Positions 35,997 through 45,293 are shown, counted from the stretch's first letter. The stretch is 64,000 bases of DNA from Chryseobacterium sp. JV274 (GCF_903969135.1 NZ_LR824569.1:2356001-2420000); one strand, 5' to 3'. Notes: a model not told the origin generated them from the sequence alone. A program made the numbers and translations.

Positions 35997-38900
35997 TCAC
36001 ATATGGCTGAGCTTTTTTGTCCGGTTGAATATCCAGAAAATAATTGGGAAAATAAGCAGTGTAAGCACGGTAGCTGTAATAAGCCCCCCAATAATGACAA
36101 TCGCCAGAGGTTTTTGAGATTCTGACCCGATTCCTGTAGACAATGCTGCCGGCATCAATCCGATAGAGGCCATAAGCGCTGTCATAATTACGGGTCTGGT
36201 TCTGGATTTCACCCCATTTAATATGGCGGAATCTATATCAAGACCATCTTTCACGTTCTGATGAAATTCTGTGATAAGAATTACCCCGTTCTGAATACAA
36301 ATACCCAGAAGAGCAATCATACCTACTCCCGCAGAGATTCCAAAATTGATTCCGGTAACGTGTAAAGCGATAATTCCTCCTATTAAAGCAAATGGTACAT
36401 TCGCCAATACCAGAAGAGAGTCTTTCATATTTCCAAATAAGATAAACAACAGAAAGAAAATCATCAGAATACTCACGGGAACTACCTGCGTCAATCTGTG
36501 AGAGGCCCGCTGCTGGTTTTCAAACTGACCTGTCCATCCTACAGAATAACCATCCGGAAGCTCAATAGTTTCAACTTTTTTTTGGGCATCCGCAATAGTG
36601 CTTCCCAAATCTCTGTCACGGATTGAAAATTTAACACCAATATATCGCTTGATATTGTCCCGGTAAATAAATGCAGCTCCGTTATCTTTAACAATGGTAC
36701 TTATTTCTTTTAAAGGGATTTTTGCTCCATCCTGTGTAGGAACCATCAAAGCCGCAATATCATTCTCATTGGTTCTGTATTCCTGTGAATAACGCAGACG
36801 GATCGGGAATTTTCTTTCACCGTCAAACATTTCTGAAGCGGTTTTTCCACCAAAAGCCATTTCCAATACAGCCTGTGCATCTGCAGGCATTACGCCGTAA
36901 GCCGCCATTTTATCCCTGTCCAATACAACACTTACTTCCGGCTGGCCGATATTTTTAATAATTCCGGGGTCTTTTACCCCTTCTACATCTTTAACTTTTA
37001 ATAAAACTTCATTGGCTATTTTATCCAGAGTTTCCAGGTTATCACCATAGATTTTGATTCCGTTTTCTGCTTTAAAACCGGCTACTGCTTCTGCTACATT
37101 ATCTGAAATCGGCTGGGAATAATTGAAAGTAATTCCCTGATAGCTTCTGAGCTTTTTATCAATTTCATTAATCAACTCATCATAGGTGATCTTACGCTTC
37201 CATTCTTCTCTTGGCTTAAGGTTGACCGCAAACTGTACGAATCCAAATCCATTAGGGTCCGTCCCGTCATTACTTCTCCCCGTCTGTGCCAGAACATCTG
37301 TGACTTCTGAGAAGCTCATAATATCTTTCTTTAAAAGGTCTGCTGTTTTCAGAGATTCTTTTAATGAGGAACTCATCGGCATTTCGGCAGTGATCCAAAG
37401 TGAACCTTCATTCAGCTGAGGCAGGAATTCTGTTCCCAAAAATTTCCCGGAAAATAAAGTAACTGCCAGGAAAGAGATAGCAACGATCATACTCGTCTTT
37501 TTATGCTTAAATGTTAAATTAAAGCCTTTTAAAACAATTCTGTCCCAAAAATTAACAAATGGGTTATTTTTTTCTCTTACATTTTTATTTAAAAGGATAT
37601 GGGAAAGAACAGGAACCAGAGTTAATGTAAATATCAATGCTCCAATTAATGCAAATCCCAGGGTAAAAGCCAAAGGAGAGAACATCTTTCCTTCTACTTT
37701 CTGAAATGAGAAAATAGGAATCAGAGAAGTAATGATAATTAATTTTGAAAAGAAGATCGCTTTTCCTAATCCGGTTCCGGTCTGTTTGATCCAGCCTCCT
37801 TTTGCCAATTTATTAAACTTCTCCATTCCGTACCGTTTCGCTTTATGATCAAGCATTACAAAGAGTCCTTCTACCATGACGACGGCTCCGTCTATGATGA
37901 TCCCGAAGTCTACCGCTCCTAATGAAAGCAGATTGGCACTCATTCCGGCCAGCTTTAAACATAAAAATGCAAAGAGTAAGGATAGCGGAATAATAATGGA
38001 AACAATCAGTGTTGTCCTCCAGTCGGCCATAAAAATTAAAACAATTACCGTTACCAGTACAATTCCTTCAATAAGGTTGTGCATTACGGTATGCGTTGTA
38101 AAATCCATCAGATTCTCACGATCATAGAAAGTAACCATTTTGACATCTTTTGGGAGTATCTTTTCGTTAAGCTCTTTAATTTTAGCCTTCACTCCTACCA
38201 AAACCTCCCTTGGGTTTTCTCCTTTTCTCATGACAACAATTCCTTCCACCGTATCGTCATGATGATTCAGGGCAGCCTGTCCTACTCTAGGCATTGAACT
38301 TTCATGAACTTCTGCTACATTTTTTACCAGAACAGGGTTTCCACTGTCATTCTGAATAGTAATATTTCCGATATCGGCCACTGATTTCACCAATCCAATT
38401 CCTCTTACTACATAGGCCTGCCCGTTTTTTTCAATAACATCACCTCCTACATTAAGATTACTTTTAGTGACAGCATCATATACCTGAAGCGGAGTCAGAT
38501 TGTATTTATCCAATGCTCTTGGATCTATACTTAATTCAAAAACTTTATCCTGCCCTCCAAAAACATTGATATCAGCAACACCCGGCACTCCTCTTAAGGC
38601 ACGATCTATCACCCAGTTTTGCAGAGTAAGCAACGCTCTCGAATCTTTTGTTTTACTTTCCAGTGTATATCTGAAAATCTCACCGGTTGGCCCGTAGGGT
38701 GGCTGTACTTCAGGATCTACCTCATCAGGAAGGCTAATGGTTCTTAATTGGTTGTTGACCTGATTTCTGGCAAAAGTATCCTCCACTCCATCGTCAAACA
38801 GAATTTTAACAATGGAAAGACCAAACATGGTGGTACTTCTCACACTTGTTTTTTTCTGAACCGGGCTCATCGCCAATTCGATGGGGGTTGTGACAAAACG

Positions 38901-39095
38901 TTCTACTTCTTCTGCACTGCGCCCATTCCATTGGGTAATGATTACAATCTGAGTATTGGTTACATCCGGAAAAGCTTCAATAGGCATATTTTTGAAACTT
39001 ATAAAACCGGAGATGGCTAGAATCGCTACCCAGATAAAGGTAAATGCTTTATTTTTTAGTGAAAAAGCGATTATATTTTTTATGAATTTATTCAT
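35997..39095 (-). CDS. Heavy-metal efflux RND pump, CzcA-like
   Basis: A 1032-residue inner-membrane proton/cation antiporter of the HME-RND class. The transmembrane charge motif reads DFGIIIDGA followed by VVMVEG, with D396, D402 and E409. This is the pattern of CzcA-type divalent cation (Zn, Co, Cd, Ni) pumps rather than the AIGAxVDA pattern of copper pumps. The N-terminus (NMPIEAFPDVTNTQIVI) and the conserved loops EFLPQLNEGSLWI and PNGFGFVQFAV are typical. Together with the adaptor and TolC-like genes upstream it makes a three-part CzcCBA system spanning both membranes. The metal is inferred from the motif. Confidence 0.92.
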   Translation of the reverse strand: MNKFIKNIIAFSLKNKAFTFIWVAILAISGFISFKNMPIEAFPDVTNTQIVIITQWNGRSAEEVERFVTTPIELAMSPVQKKTSVRSTTMFGLSIVKILFDDGVEDTFARNQVNNQLRTISLPDEVDPEVQPPYGPTGEIFRYTLESKTKDSRALLTLQNWVIDRALRGVPGVADINVFGGQDKVFELSIDPRALDKYNLTPLQVYDAVTKSNLNVGGDVIEKNGQAYVVRGIGLVKSVADIGNITIQNDSGNPVLVKNVAEVHESSMPRVGQAALNHHDDTVEGIVVMRKGENPREVLVGVKAKIKELNEKILPKDVKMVTFYDRENLMDFTTHTVMHNLIEGIVLVTVIVLIFMADWRTTLIVSIIIPLSLLFAFLCLKLAGMSANLLSLGAVDFGIIIDGAVVMVEGLFVMLDHKAKRYGMEKFNKLAKGGWIKQTGTGLGKAIFFSKLIIITSLIPIFSFQKVEGKMFSPLAFTLGFALIGALIFTLTLVPVLSHILLNKNVREKNNPFVNFWDRIVLKGFNLTFKHKKTSMIVAISFLAVTLFSGKFLGTEFLPQLNEGSLWITAEMPMSSSLKESLKTADLLKKDIMSFSEVTDVLAQTGRSNDGTDPNGFGFVQFAVNLKPREEWKRKITYDELINEIDKKLRSYQGITFNYSQPISDNVAEAVAGFKAENGIKIYGDNLETLDKIANEVLLKVKDVEGVKDPGIIKNIGQPEVSVVLDRDKMAAYGVMPADAQAVLEMAFGGKTASEMFDGERKFPIRLRYSQEYRTNENDIAALMVPTQDGAKIPLKEISTIVKDNGAAFIYRDNIKRYIGVKFSIRDRDLGSTIADAQKKVETIELPDGYSVGWTGQFENQQRASHRLTQVVPVSILMIFFLLFILFGNMKDSLLVLANVPFALIGGIIALHVTGINFGISAGVGMIALLGICIQNGVILITEFHQNVKDGLDIDSAILNGVKSRTRPVIMTALMASIGLMPAALSTGIGSESQKPLAIVIIGGLITATVLTLLIFPIIFWIFNRTKKLSHM

Positions 39096-39165
39096 GATAG
39101 ATAAATTGATGACCTAAAAAAGCCGTTAAAGAAAAATATCAATATTCTTAATGGTTTAAGTAAGG

Positions 39166-40251
39166 CTAGCTGTTCAGAGAGCGGTATATCAGCAGCTGGT
39201 TGTTGGTAATCACTTCTTCTCCTTCTTTCAGACCATCTGAAATATAAGTGACATCACCTACCTGCTTTAATACTTTAATTTCTCTGACCTTCACATCTGT
39301 TCTGGATTTAAAAATCACTACAAAACTTTTGTTATCATCAAAAATCACTGCTTTGGATGGAACAGTCAGCATCGTATTGCTTTCCAGGCTGGAAACTTTT
39401 ATAGTTGCTTTACTGTCCGGAATGAGGAGTCCATTAGCATTATCCAATACCACTCTTGCCTGCATGGCATTGGTTTGCGGATCAATAATTTTGAATATTT
39501 TATCAATTTTCCCGTCAAAAACTTTATCCGGGTAAGACAGAGTGGACACCTGGGCTTTCATTCCCAGACTGATTTTATCAATATCCGATTCGTTAACATT
39601 CATAATGGCCCAAACGTTAGTTGTATTGGCAACATCAAAGATATTATCACTTCTGTCACTTCTCAGCTGCATATCTTTATTGATACTTTTCTGAACAATA
39701 TAACCGTTGATGGGTGCTACAACACTGTATATATTTCCGGTTTTCACATTATAAACCGTACTTACTGCCGCTGCTCTCTGCAACTGGTCTTCTGCTTTTT
39801 GTAACTGGCTTTTGGCTTCCAGGACATCTCTTTCAGTGTTTAGCTTTCCTTCATACAGCTCCTTTGCAACACGAAGATTATTTTTCGCCACTACCAGATC
39901 TGTTTTTGCATCGCTTACATCTTTTTGAATTTCTGCAAGCTCGGTACTCCTGATTGTTGCCAGTACCTGTCCTTTTTTCACATAATCACCCAGCTCTACA
40001 TTTACACTCATCACGTTTCCTCCTACCAACGGGTAAACGTCTATATAACTATTTTTATCGGCAGAGATCTTTCCGTAAAAGCTATATTCATCTTCTATAT
40101 TCTTTTTTTCAACTTTGGCCAGGGAAACAGAATTCAGCATCGTGTTGCTCAACTCAAATCCTTTTTTGACGTGATTGGTTTTCTCTTCCTCTTTTTTTGA
40201 ACAGGCCAATAATGAAAGGGCCATCAATACGGGGATAATATATGTTTTCAT
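39166..40251 (-). CDS. RND efflux periplasmic adaptor lipoprotein, CzcB-like
   Basis: A 361-residue membrane fusion protein. The lipoprotein signal is MKTYIIPVLMALSLLACSKK with lipobox LLAC. A barrel-sandwich half follows (DVYPLVGGNVMSVNVELGDYVKKGQVLATIRS), a coiled-coil hairpin (about 108-165, rich in K/E/A/L) and the second half-motif YSVVAPINGYIVQKSINKDMQL. It links the RND pump and the TolC-like channel. It is 2 bases after the TolC-like gene and 70 bases before the pump gene. Confidence 0.92.
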   Translation of the reverse strand: MKTYIIPVLMALSLLACSKKEEEKTNHVKKGFELSNTMLNSVSLAKVEKKNIEDEYSFYGKISADKNSYIDVYPLVGGNVMSVNVELGDYVKKGQVLATIRSTELAEIQKDVSDAKTDLVVAKNNLRVAKELYEGKLNTERDVLEAKSQLQKAEDQLQRAAAVSTVYNVKTGNIYSVVAPINGYIVQKSINKDMQLRSDRSDNIFDVANTTNVWAIMNVNESDIDKISLGMKAQVSTLSYPDKVFDGKIDKIFKIIDPQTNAMQARVVLDNANGLLIPDSKATIKVSSLESNTMLTVPSKAVIFDDNKSFVVIFKSRTDVKVREIKVLKQVGDVTYISDGLKEGEEVITNNQLLIYRSLNS

Positions 40252-40253
40252 GA

Positions 40254-41495
40254 TTAATAGAAGATTTTCGTTTGTACTAATTGATTGAGCTGTTCCGCTG
40301 ACTGCATGATCTCATTTTTCATATCATAGATCTGCAGTGCTGTTTCCCTGTAGCTATCCATAAAGTCTGTGAATTCAATCAGGTTGACATTTCCTTTTCT
40401 GAAATTATTCAGCATTCCATTGTATACAAGATCCATATTCTGCAGATCTGTAGTTTTGATGTCCGAAAGCTGGTCATACTGAGCTTTCCAGGTTTTATAA
40501 GCAGACTGCACTTTGGTTTCCAGGGTCAGTTTCTGAAAGTCAGCATTTTTCTGATTCTGCTGAATAGCATAGTTTGCTTTTACCACATTCCCCTGATTCG
40601 CTTTCCATAAGGGCAAAGGAATTCCTAAGGTAAGGTTCGCTTCATTATTGAAAGTTCCGCCTGCCTGATCCCATGCAGCACCTACGGTCACATCCGGAAC
40701 ATTTAAGGATTTCTGCCATTGTGCATATAACTTGCTGTTATCAATGAGTTTCAGATTGTATTGGTAATCTGCATTATTTTCCAGCGCTTTACTTTTCAGT
40801 TCTTCTTCATTTCCGAAAGGCTGCGCAGCCAGAGATTCTTTAGCTTCAGCTTCAGACATCGTTGGCTCTATTTCTTCCGAAACACCTGTTAAAACTTTCA
40901 GATTCTGTTCAAAATCCAGAATATTTTTATTGATCTCCAGTTTATCATGATTCAGCTGGATCACAATACTCTGTAACCTGACAGCATCTTTAAGGGAAAT
41001 ATTTCCTTTTGCGGACTGTACACGATAAGCGTTTAAAAGATCATTCATATACCCTAACTGCTTATTGGTGTTCTCCAGTTTTAGTTTTTCGTAATAAAGG
41101 TTGAAATAGGCGGAACGAAGCTGAGATCTTAAATCTGCCAACAGTTGGGAAAACTGAAGTTGGGCAAGTTCTTTATTGGATCTGGCAAAAGCAATTTCAT
41201 TTTTCTTTTTACCACCCATATAGATCAATTGAGTAATTCCTGCTCCTTTTGAGCGTCCTACATCAAAAATCTTCTTATCCTGAGGATTGTAAGCATTGAA
41301 CTGTCCGCTTAATTGTGGCAATTCCCAGATTTTAGCCTGCAGAATATCTGCATCAGCCATATTGATGTTGTATTGTTCGGCGAGCAGCTGGAGGTTGTTC
41401 TTCTGAAAGGCTTCTTCGCAATCCAAAAGAGACATCTGCTGTTGTGCTGCCATGAATGAGGAAACGGCGAGACACAGCACTGCAATTCTGTTCAT
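40254..41495 (-). CDS. TolC-family outer-membrane channel, CzcC-like
   Basis: A 413-residue outer-membrane factor with a signal peptide (MNRIAVLCLAVSSFMAAQQ) and two repeats of the alpha-helical barrel with long heptad-rich helices (for example residues 80-170 and 290-400), and NLTLGIPLPLWKANQGN, typical of CzcC/CusC. It forms the exit duct of the efflux complex. It is the first gene of the structural operon; the sensor kinase gene upstream is separated by a terminator. Confidence 0.9.
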   Translation of the reverse strand: MNRIAVLCLAVSSFMAAQQQMSLLDCEEAFQKNNLQLLAEQYNINMADADILQAKIWELPQLSGQFNAYNPQDKKIFDVGRSKGAGITQLIYMGGKKKNEIAFARSNKELAQLQFSQLLADLRSQLRSAYFNLYYEKLKLENTNKQLGYMNDLLNAYRVQSAKGNISLKDAVRLQSIVIQLNHDKLEINKNILDFEQNLKVLTGVSEEIEPTMSEAEAKESLAAQPFGNEEELKSKALENNADYQYNLKLIDNSKLYAQWQKSLNVPDVTVGAAWDQAGGTFNNEANLTLGIPLPLWKANQGNVVKANYAIQQNQKNADFQKLTLETKVQSAYKTWKAQYDQLSDIKTTDLQNMDLVYNGMLNNFRKGNVNLIEFTDFMDSYRETALQIYDMKNEIMQSAEQLNQLVQTKIFY

Positions 41496-41676
41496 TGTTT
41501 TTCTTTTTAAATTACAAAATTGCTCTGATGCTATTAAAAGAAACTTAAATGGTGCTTAAAAAAATATTAAAATCTCCTTCTACAGGACGTTTCAAAGAAA
41601 GAAAACAGCAGTTGAACAGGTGTTTTATTCTCCAATAGTTGAATTTTTATTCAAAAATTTAATCTGGAGTTTAACA

Positions 41677-41708
41677 AAAAGCAACTGCATTTGAGACCAG
41701 TTGCTTTT
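41677..41708 (-). terminator. Terminator after the sensor kinase gene
   Basis: AAAAGCAACTG (41677-41687) pairs perfectly with CAGTTGCTTTT (41698-41708), and T-rich sequence follows on the minus strand only weakly. It separates the regulatory pair from the efflux genes. Confidence 0.7.
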
Positions 41709-41713
41709 GAATA

Positions 41714-43078
41714 TTATTTTTTAAAAATTAGAGTGAATTTATTAATATATTCCTGAGGGGAAGAATATATGATATCAGCATCATGATATTCCAGAATCCT
41801 TTTGACAATTCTAAGTCCTAAACCTGATCCCGCAATATTCTGAGCATTATTTCCTCTAGTGAAAGCTTCAAACAGTTTGGTCTGCTCATCTTCGGAAATA
41901 GTATTCCCATGAGAAAGAACTTCTACAGAAAGGGTATCATTCGTTTCGGTAATCAAGACATTCACTTCTGAATTGTCAGAATATACTGCTGCATTTTTAA
42001 AGAGATTAATAAAGACAATGACCAATAGCGATTGAATTCCCTTTATCATCAGAAAAGCATTTTCGGAACCCTCTTCATTAATCAGAAAATCCAGCTTAAG
42101 CTGTGGATAACTTTTCTCTACCGCTTCAAAAGCCTCAAAGATGGCTTCATCAATCCTTACCTCTTCATAAATACTCTGAATATTTTCTTTATCAAATTTT
42201 GTAAGCAGCAAAAGTGAATTCGTCAAATCTGACAATTGATATACATCCCGCTGAATCTGTTGTAAAGAAGACAGGGTTTCCGGGGAATGTTCTTCAAATT
42301 TTATGAGGTTCTCCAGCTGAAATGCCATTCTTGTTATAGGGGTCCTGATCTCATGGGAAGCACTTGCCGTAAAATCCTTTTGTGACTGAAATACATCATC
42401 CAGCCTTCCGATCATTGTATTAAATGATTTTGCCAGCACACTGACTTCATCATTAGACTGCTCAACAGGTATCTGTGTTGTAAGTTTATGGGCCGTCACT
42501 TCAGAAATCTCTTTGTTCAGGTCTTCCAGCGGACGAAGGAATTTTTCAACAAAATAATAACTGAAAAAGCCAATAAGAAGGGTACTCATGGCATAAGCGG
42601 TAATCAAAAGGTATTTCAGAAACCCCAGCTTCGATTTTCCATTGGTATCAAAGGCACTGGTAAGAATATAATAGTTTTCACCATTAATAGTCCTGAGTGC
42701 GGCATAGATCTCCGGAACTGTTCTTTCCGTATAGATAATCTTCTTTTTATCCAGTTCTTTAAGCATCGCACTGTCCCAGGTGACATTCCGGTCTTTGATG
42801 GTACTGTAGATCAGCTCTTTTTTTTCATTGAAAATTAAAATCTTTTCATTCAAAAGAATGTTATCTGAATTTTCATTAAAGAAAACCGGAGCTTCCTCTT
42901 CAAAGTCTTTAGATTTGGAAATGAAATGGGAAGTAAATTCAAGTCTCTGCCTGAAGCGTTCTTTAAATTCATCTCTTCTGAAATCGTTAAAAGATAAATA
43001 AATGACCGCCATCACCATTCCAAAAAGTAATGAAAAGGCGATACTGATCGTTAAAGCTATCTTCCTTTTTAAAGACAT
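41714..43078 (-). CDS. Membrane sensor histidine kinase (HAMP-HisKA-HATPase)
   Basis: A 454-residue two-span sensor kinase: TM1 at about 8-28, a periplasmic domain of about 130 residues, TM2 at about 160-180, HAMP at about 180-235, phosphoacceptor H242 in SASHEIRTPITR, an N-box around FINLFKNAAVYSDNS and the G-box GSGLGLRIVKRI. It pairs with the response regulator that ends on the adjacent base. Together they most likely sense metal in the periplasm and switch on the CzcCBA-like genes downstream; this is context-based. Confidence 0.93.
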   Translation of the reverse strand: MSLKRKIALTISIAFSLLFGMVMAVIYLSFNDFRRDEFKERFRQRLEFTSHFISKSKDFEEEAPVFFNENSDNILLNEKILIFNEKKELIYSTIKDRNVTWDSAMLKELDKKKIIYTERTVPEIYAALRTINGENYYILTSAFDTNGKSKLGFLKYLLITAYAMSTLLIGFFSYYFVEKFLRPLEDLNKEISEVTAHKLTTQIPVEQSNDEVSVLAKSFNTMIGRLDDVFQSQKDFTASASHEIRTPITRMAFQLENLIKFEEHSPETLSSLQQIQRDVYQLSDLTNSLLLLTKFDKENIQSIYEEVRIDEAIFEAFEAVEKSYPQLKLDFLINEEGSENAFLMIKGIQSLLVIVFINLFKNAAVYSDNSEVNVLITETNDTLSVEVLSHGNTISEDEQTKLFEAFTRGNNAQNIAGSGLGLRIVKRILEYHDADIIYSSPQEYINKFTLIFKK

Positions 43079-43762
43079 TTATAATGGGCTAAGGTAATAT
43101 CCGAAACCTGAACGGGTATGGATCAGTTTTATTTTAAAGTCTTTGTCAATCTTTTTCCTTAGGAAATTGATATAAACTTCTACCGTATTGGTATTCGTGT
43201 TAAAATTATGTTCCCAAACATGTTCTGTGATCTGCTGTTTTGAAACCGTTCTTCCCTGCGCTTCCGCAAGATAAACCAGCAGCTGAAATTCTTTTAATGT
43301 AAGGGGGATTTCATTTCCTCCACGATAAACCTTCTGCTCGGTCTTGTTGATAATAAGATCATCAATTCTGAGAATATCCTGATCTGAATTATCGGAAGGT
43401 GCTTTTCTTCTCAGCAGTGAATTCATTCTTAAAAGAAGCTCTTCAAACTGAAAAGGCTTTACCAGATAATCATCAGCCAGTCTGGTGAAGGCATCCTTTT
43501 TATCAGAGATATCTCCATAGGCAGAAATGATAATGATTGGTGTATTCTTATCAAAAGAACGGATTGTCTGGCAGACATCAAGCCCATTTATTTTAGGAAC
43601 ATTGATATCGAGCAAATACAGCTCATAAGTATTATTTTTTATCTGGCGGAGAAAAGTTTCCCCGTCGTAGATTTTATCACAGTTAAAATTATTTGATTCT
43701 AAAAATCGGCAAAGTTCTGCAGACAGAATGAGATCATCTTCTAATAAAAGAATATTCATCAA
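43079..43762 (-). CDS. OmpR/PhoB-family response regulator
   Basis: A 227-residue regulator: receiver domain with acidic pocket D9/D10 and phospho-acceptor D52 (YLLDINVPKINGLDV), then a winged-helix DNA-binding domain (about 130-225: LTLKEFQLLVYLAEAQGRTVSKQQITEHVW; VEVYINFLRKKID). It resembles CzcR/CusR-type regulators. A second Met at residue 2 is an equally possible start. It precedes the sensor kinase without a gap. Confidence 0.93.
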   Translation of the reverse strand: MMNILLLEDDLILSAELCRFLESNNFNCDKIYDGETFLRQIKNNTYELYLLDINVPKINGLDVCQTIRSFDKNTPIIIISAYGDISDKKDAFTRLADDYLVKPFQFEELLLRMNSLLRRKAPSDNSDQDILRIDDLIINKTEQKVYRGGNEIPLTLKEFQLLVYLAEAQGRTVSKQQITEHVWEHNFNTNTNTVEVYINFLRKKIDKDFKIKLIHTRSGFGYYLSPL

Positions 43763-43990
43763 AAATTTATTTTACACGAATTTAACGAAAATTTTATGAT
43801 TGTGATTCTAAAGATGGAGTAAAAATTTCCACGGCACCCCAATATCCTGCTCCTAACACATTAAAAATGATCTGGAGAAAAAAATGGAATGGAATCAATT
43901 TACACTTTTGTTTAAGCAAGTGTTTAACTATAAAACTTCTTCAGTGACACAATCACTTCATTCTTGTTTTCAAAAAATAGGGGTAAAAAA

Positions 43991-44013
43991 AAATCCCGAA
44001 GAAATTCGGGAAA
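43991..44013 (-). terminator. Terminator at the end of the tRNA cluster
   Basis: TCCCGAA pairs with TTCGGGA (loop GAAA); on the minus strand it is followed by a run of nine T. It lies directly after tRNA-Thr(GGT), so the tRNA transcript ends here instead of running on to tuf. Confidence 0.85.
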
Positions 44014-44019
44014 ATCGAG

Positions 44020-44091
44020 AGCCAACTACGGGACTTGAACCCGTGACCTCTTCCTTACCAAGGAAGCACTCTACCGCTGAGCTAAGTCGGC
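44020..44091 (-). tRNA. trnT: tRNA-Thr (anticodon GGT)
   Basis: Minus-strand cloverleaf: acceptor GCCGACT / AGTTGGC (one G-T pair), anticodon loop TTGGTAA in stem CTTCC / GGAAG, T-arm ACGGGTTCAAGTCCCGT. The 3' CCA is not encoded. It is the last gene of the cluster, the counterpart of E. coli thrT. Confidence 0.96.
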
Positions 44092-44133
44092 ATCAACTAA
44101 AAAAATCACACTAAGTAGCGTGATTTTTTTTTG

Positions 44134-44206
44134 AGCGGAAGACGGGGGTCGAACCCGCGACATTCAGCTTGGAAGGCTGACGCTCTACCAACTGAGCTAC
44201 TTCCGC
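44134..44206 (-). tRNA. trnG: tRNA-Gly (anticodon TCC), copy 1
   Basis: Minus-strand cloverleaf: acceptor GCGGAAG / CTTCCGC, anticodon loop CTTCCAA in stem TCAGC / GCTGA, T-arm GCGGGTTCGACCCCCGT. Identical in sequence to copy 2 at 44558-44630. Followed downstream by a short hairpin (ATCACaCT / AGcGTGAT) before tRNA-Thr(GGT). Confidence 0.97.
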
Positions 44207-44292
44207 AATTTTGTTTCCAAAACTATTGGTAAACGCTGTGCAAAACTAAGAAAACTTATTTAATTTTGCAAGTTTTATTATAATATAAAATG

Positions 44293-44373
44293 TGGGGAGA
44301 GCAGGATTCGAACCTACGAAGCCGAAGCAACTGAGTTACAGTCAGTCCCATTTAGCCACTCTGGAATCTCCCC
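44293..44373 (-). tRNA. trnY: tRNA-Tyr (anticodon GTA), copy 1
   Basis: A class II tRNA with a long variable arm: acceptor GGGGAGA / TCTCCCC, anticodon loop CTGTAAC in stem ACTGA / TCAGT, T-arm GTAGGTTCGAATCCTGC. Identical to copy 2 at 44720-44800. Confidence 0.97.
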
Positions 44374-44393
44374 AGATATTTTATATTAAAATG

Positions 44394-44467
44394 AGCCTCC
44401 AGAGGGATTCGAACCCACGACCCCGAGATTACAAATCACGTGCTCTGGCCAACTGAGCTATGGAGGC
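44394..44467 (-). tRNA. trnT: tRNA-Thr (anticodon TGT), copy 1
   Basis: Acceptor GCCTCCA / TGGAGGC; anticodon loop TTTGTAA. The anticodon stem CGTGA / TCTCG contains a central T-T mismatch, which is present in both copies. T-arm CGTGGGTTCGAATCCCTCT. Identical to copy 2 at 44820-44893. Confidence 0.95.
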
Positions 44468-44557
44468 ATTTTAATAAAAGACTGAAAGTGATTGAGAGAA
44501 TCTACTCTACACATTTCAGTGTTAAAAAAAAAACACTCTTATCGAGGTATTTTTTTG

Positions 44558-44630
44558 AGCGGAAGACGGGGGTCGAACCCGCGACATTCAGCTTGGAAGG
44601 CTGACGCTCTACCAACTGAGCTACTTCCGC
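44558..44630 (-). tRNA. trnG: tRNA-Gly (anticodon TCC), copy 2
   Basis: Same sequence and cloverleaf as copy 1 at 44134-44206; third tRNA of the first transcribed triplet. Confidence 0.97.
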
Positions 44631-44719
44631 AATTTTGTTTCCAAAACCATTGGTAAACGCTGTGCAAAACTAAGAAAACTTATTTAATCTTGCAAGTTTT
44701 TTTTTATAAAAATATAAAG

Positions 44720-44800
44720 TGGGGAGAGCAGGATTCGAACCTACGAAGCCGAAGCAACTGAGTTACAGTCAGTCCCATTTAGCCACTCTGGAATCTCCCC
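44720..44800 (-). tRNA. trnY: tRNA-Tyr (anticodon GTA), copy 2
   Basis: Same sequence and class II fold as copy 1 at 44293-44373; second tRNA of the first transcribed triplet. Confidence 0.97.
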
Positions 44801-44819
44801 AGATATTTTATATTTTATG

Positions 44820-44893
44820 AGCCTCCAGAGGGATTCGAACCCACGACCCCGAGATTACAAATCACGTGCTCTGGCCAACTGAGCTATGGAGGC
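44820..44893 (-). tRNA. trnT: tRNA-Thr (anticodon TGT), copy 2
   Basis: Same sequence as copy 1 at 44394-44467, including the T-T mismatch in the anticodon stem. It is the first tRNA of the cluster after the promoter at 44941-44971. Confidence 0.95.
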
Positions 44894-44940
44894 AAATATA
44901 AAAAAGAATTCAAAAGATCGCTGTTCCTTTTTTGCGAGTG

Positions 44941-44971
44941 CAAATATAGAACGGATTTTTTGAATTCTCAA
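44941..44971 (-). promoter_or_regulatory. Promoter of the tRNA cluster
   Basis: On the minus strand TTG (44971-44969), 20 bases, then TATATTTG (44948-44941). It ends about 48 bases before the 5' end of the first tRNA and lies between hpf and the tRNAs. Confidence 0.75.
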
Positions 44972-45002
44972 ATTTTTTATAAACTTTTTTGAACTTTTTT
45001 TT

Positions 45003-45293
45003 CTACGCCATTTCTTTTTTCTTGATTAATAGCTTTTTAGCAGTATCAACACAAAGGTCTAGACTTTCTTCAAAACTTGCAGATGTCTTTTTTACTACAA
45101 TATCATCTCCCGGAACCGCCAGAATAAGCTCAGTTGTTTTATTCACTTTATCAGCGTTATTTTCTACTTTCAAAAATACCTTACACTCCTGAATCTTGTC
45201 ATAGAAGGTATCTAATTTACTTACTTTTTTGTCAATGTGTGACTCTAGTGGTTCGTGTGGAGTTAAACCAATTGATTGTACTGAAATCTTCAT
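45003..45293 (-). CDS. hpf: Ribosome hibernation promoting factor, short HPF type
   Basis: A 96-residue HPF/RaiA-family protein that binds the decoding site of idle 30S subunits and favours inactive ribosome dimers. Family pattern: MKISVQSIGLTPHEPLESHI, KKVSKLDTFYDKIQECKVFL and the C-terminal basic helix DTAKKLLIKKKEMA. It lacks the C-terminal dimerisation domain of long HPF. Its start overlaps the xerC stop by four bases (45290-45293), so translation is coupled. Confidence 0.93.
   Translation of the reverse strand: MKISVQSIGLTPHEPLESHIDKKVSKLDTFYDKIQECKVFLKVENNADKVNKTTELILAVPGDDIVVKKTSASFEESLDLCVDTAKKLLIKKKEMA

Larger units (their letters stand above)
44134..44893 (-). repeat. Tandem duplication of a Thr-Tyr-Gly tRNA triplet
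   Basis: Two units of about 425 bases, each Thr(TGT)-Tyr(GTA)-Gly(TCC). The tRNAs are identical and the long Gly-Tyr spacer is nearly so: CAATTTTGTTTCCAAAAC[T/C]ATTGG continues through ACGCTGTGCAAAACTAAG with only a few differences. Offsets between units are 424, 427 and 426 bases, so the copies differ only by small indels in the spacers. Confidence 0.95.
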
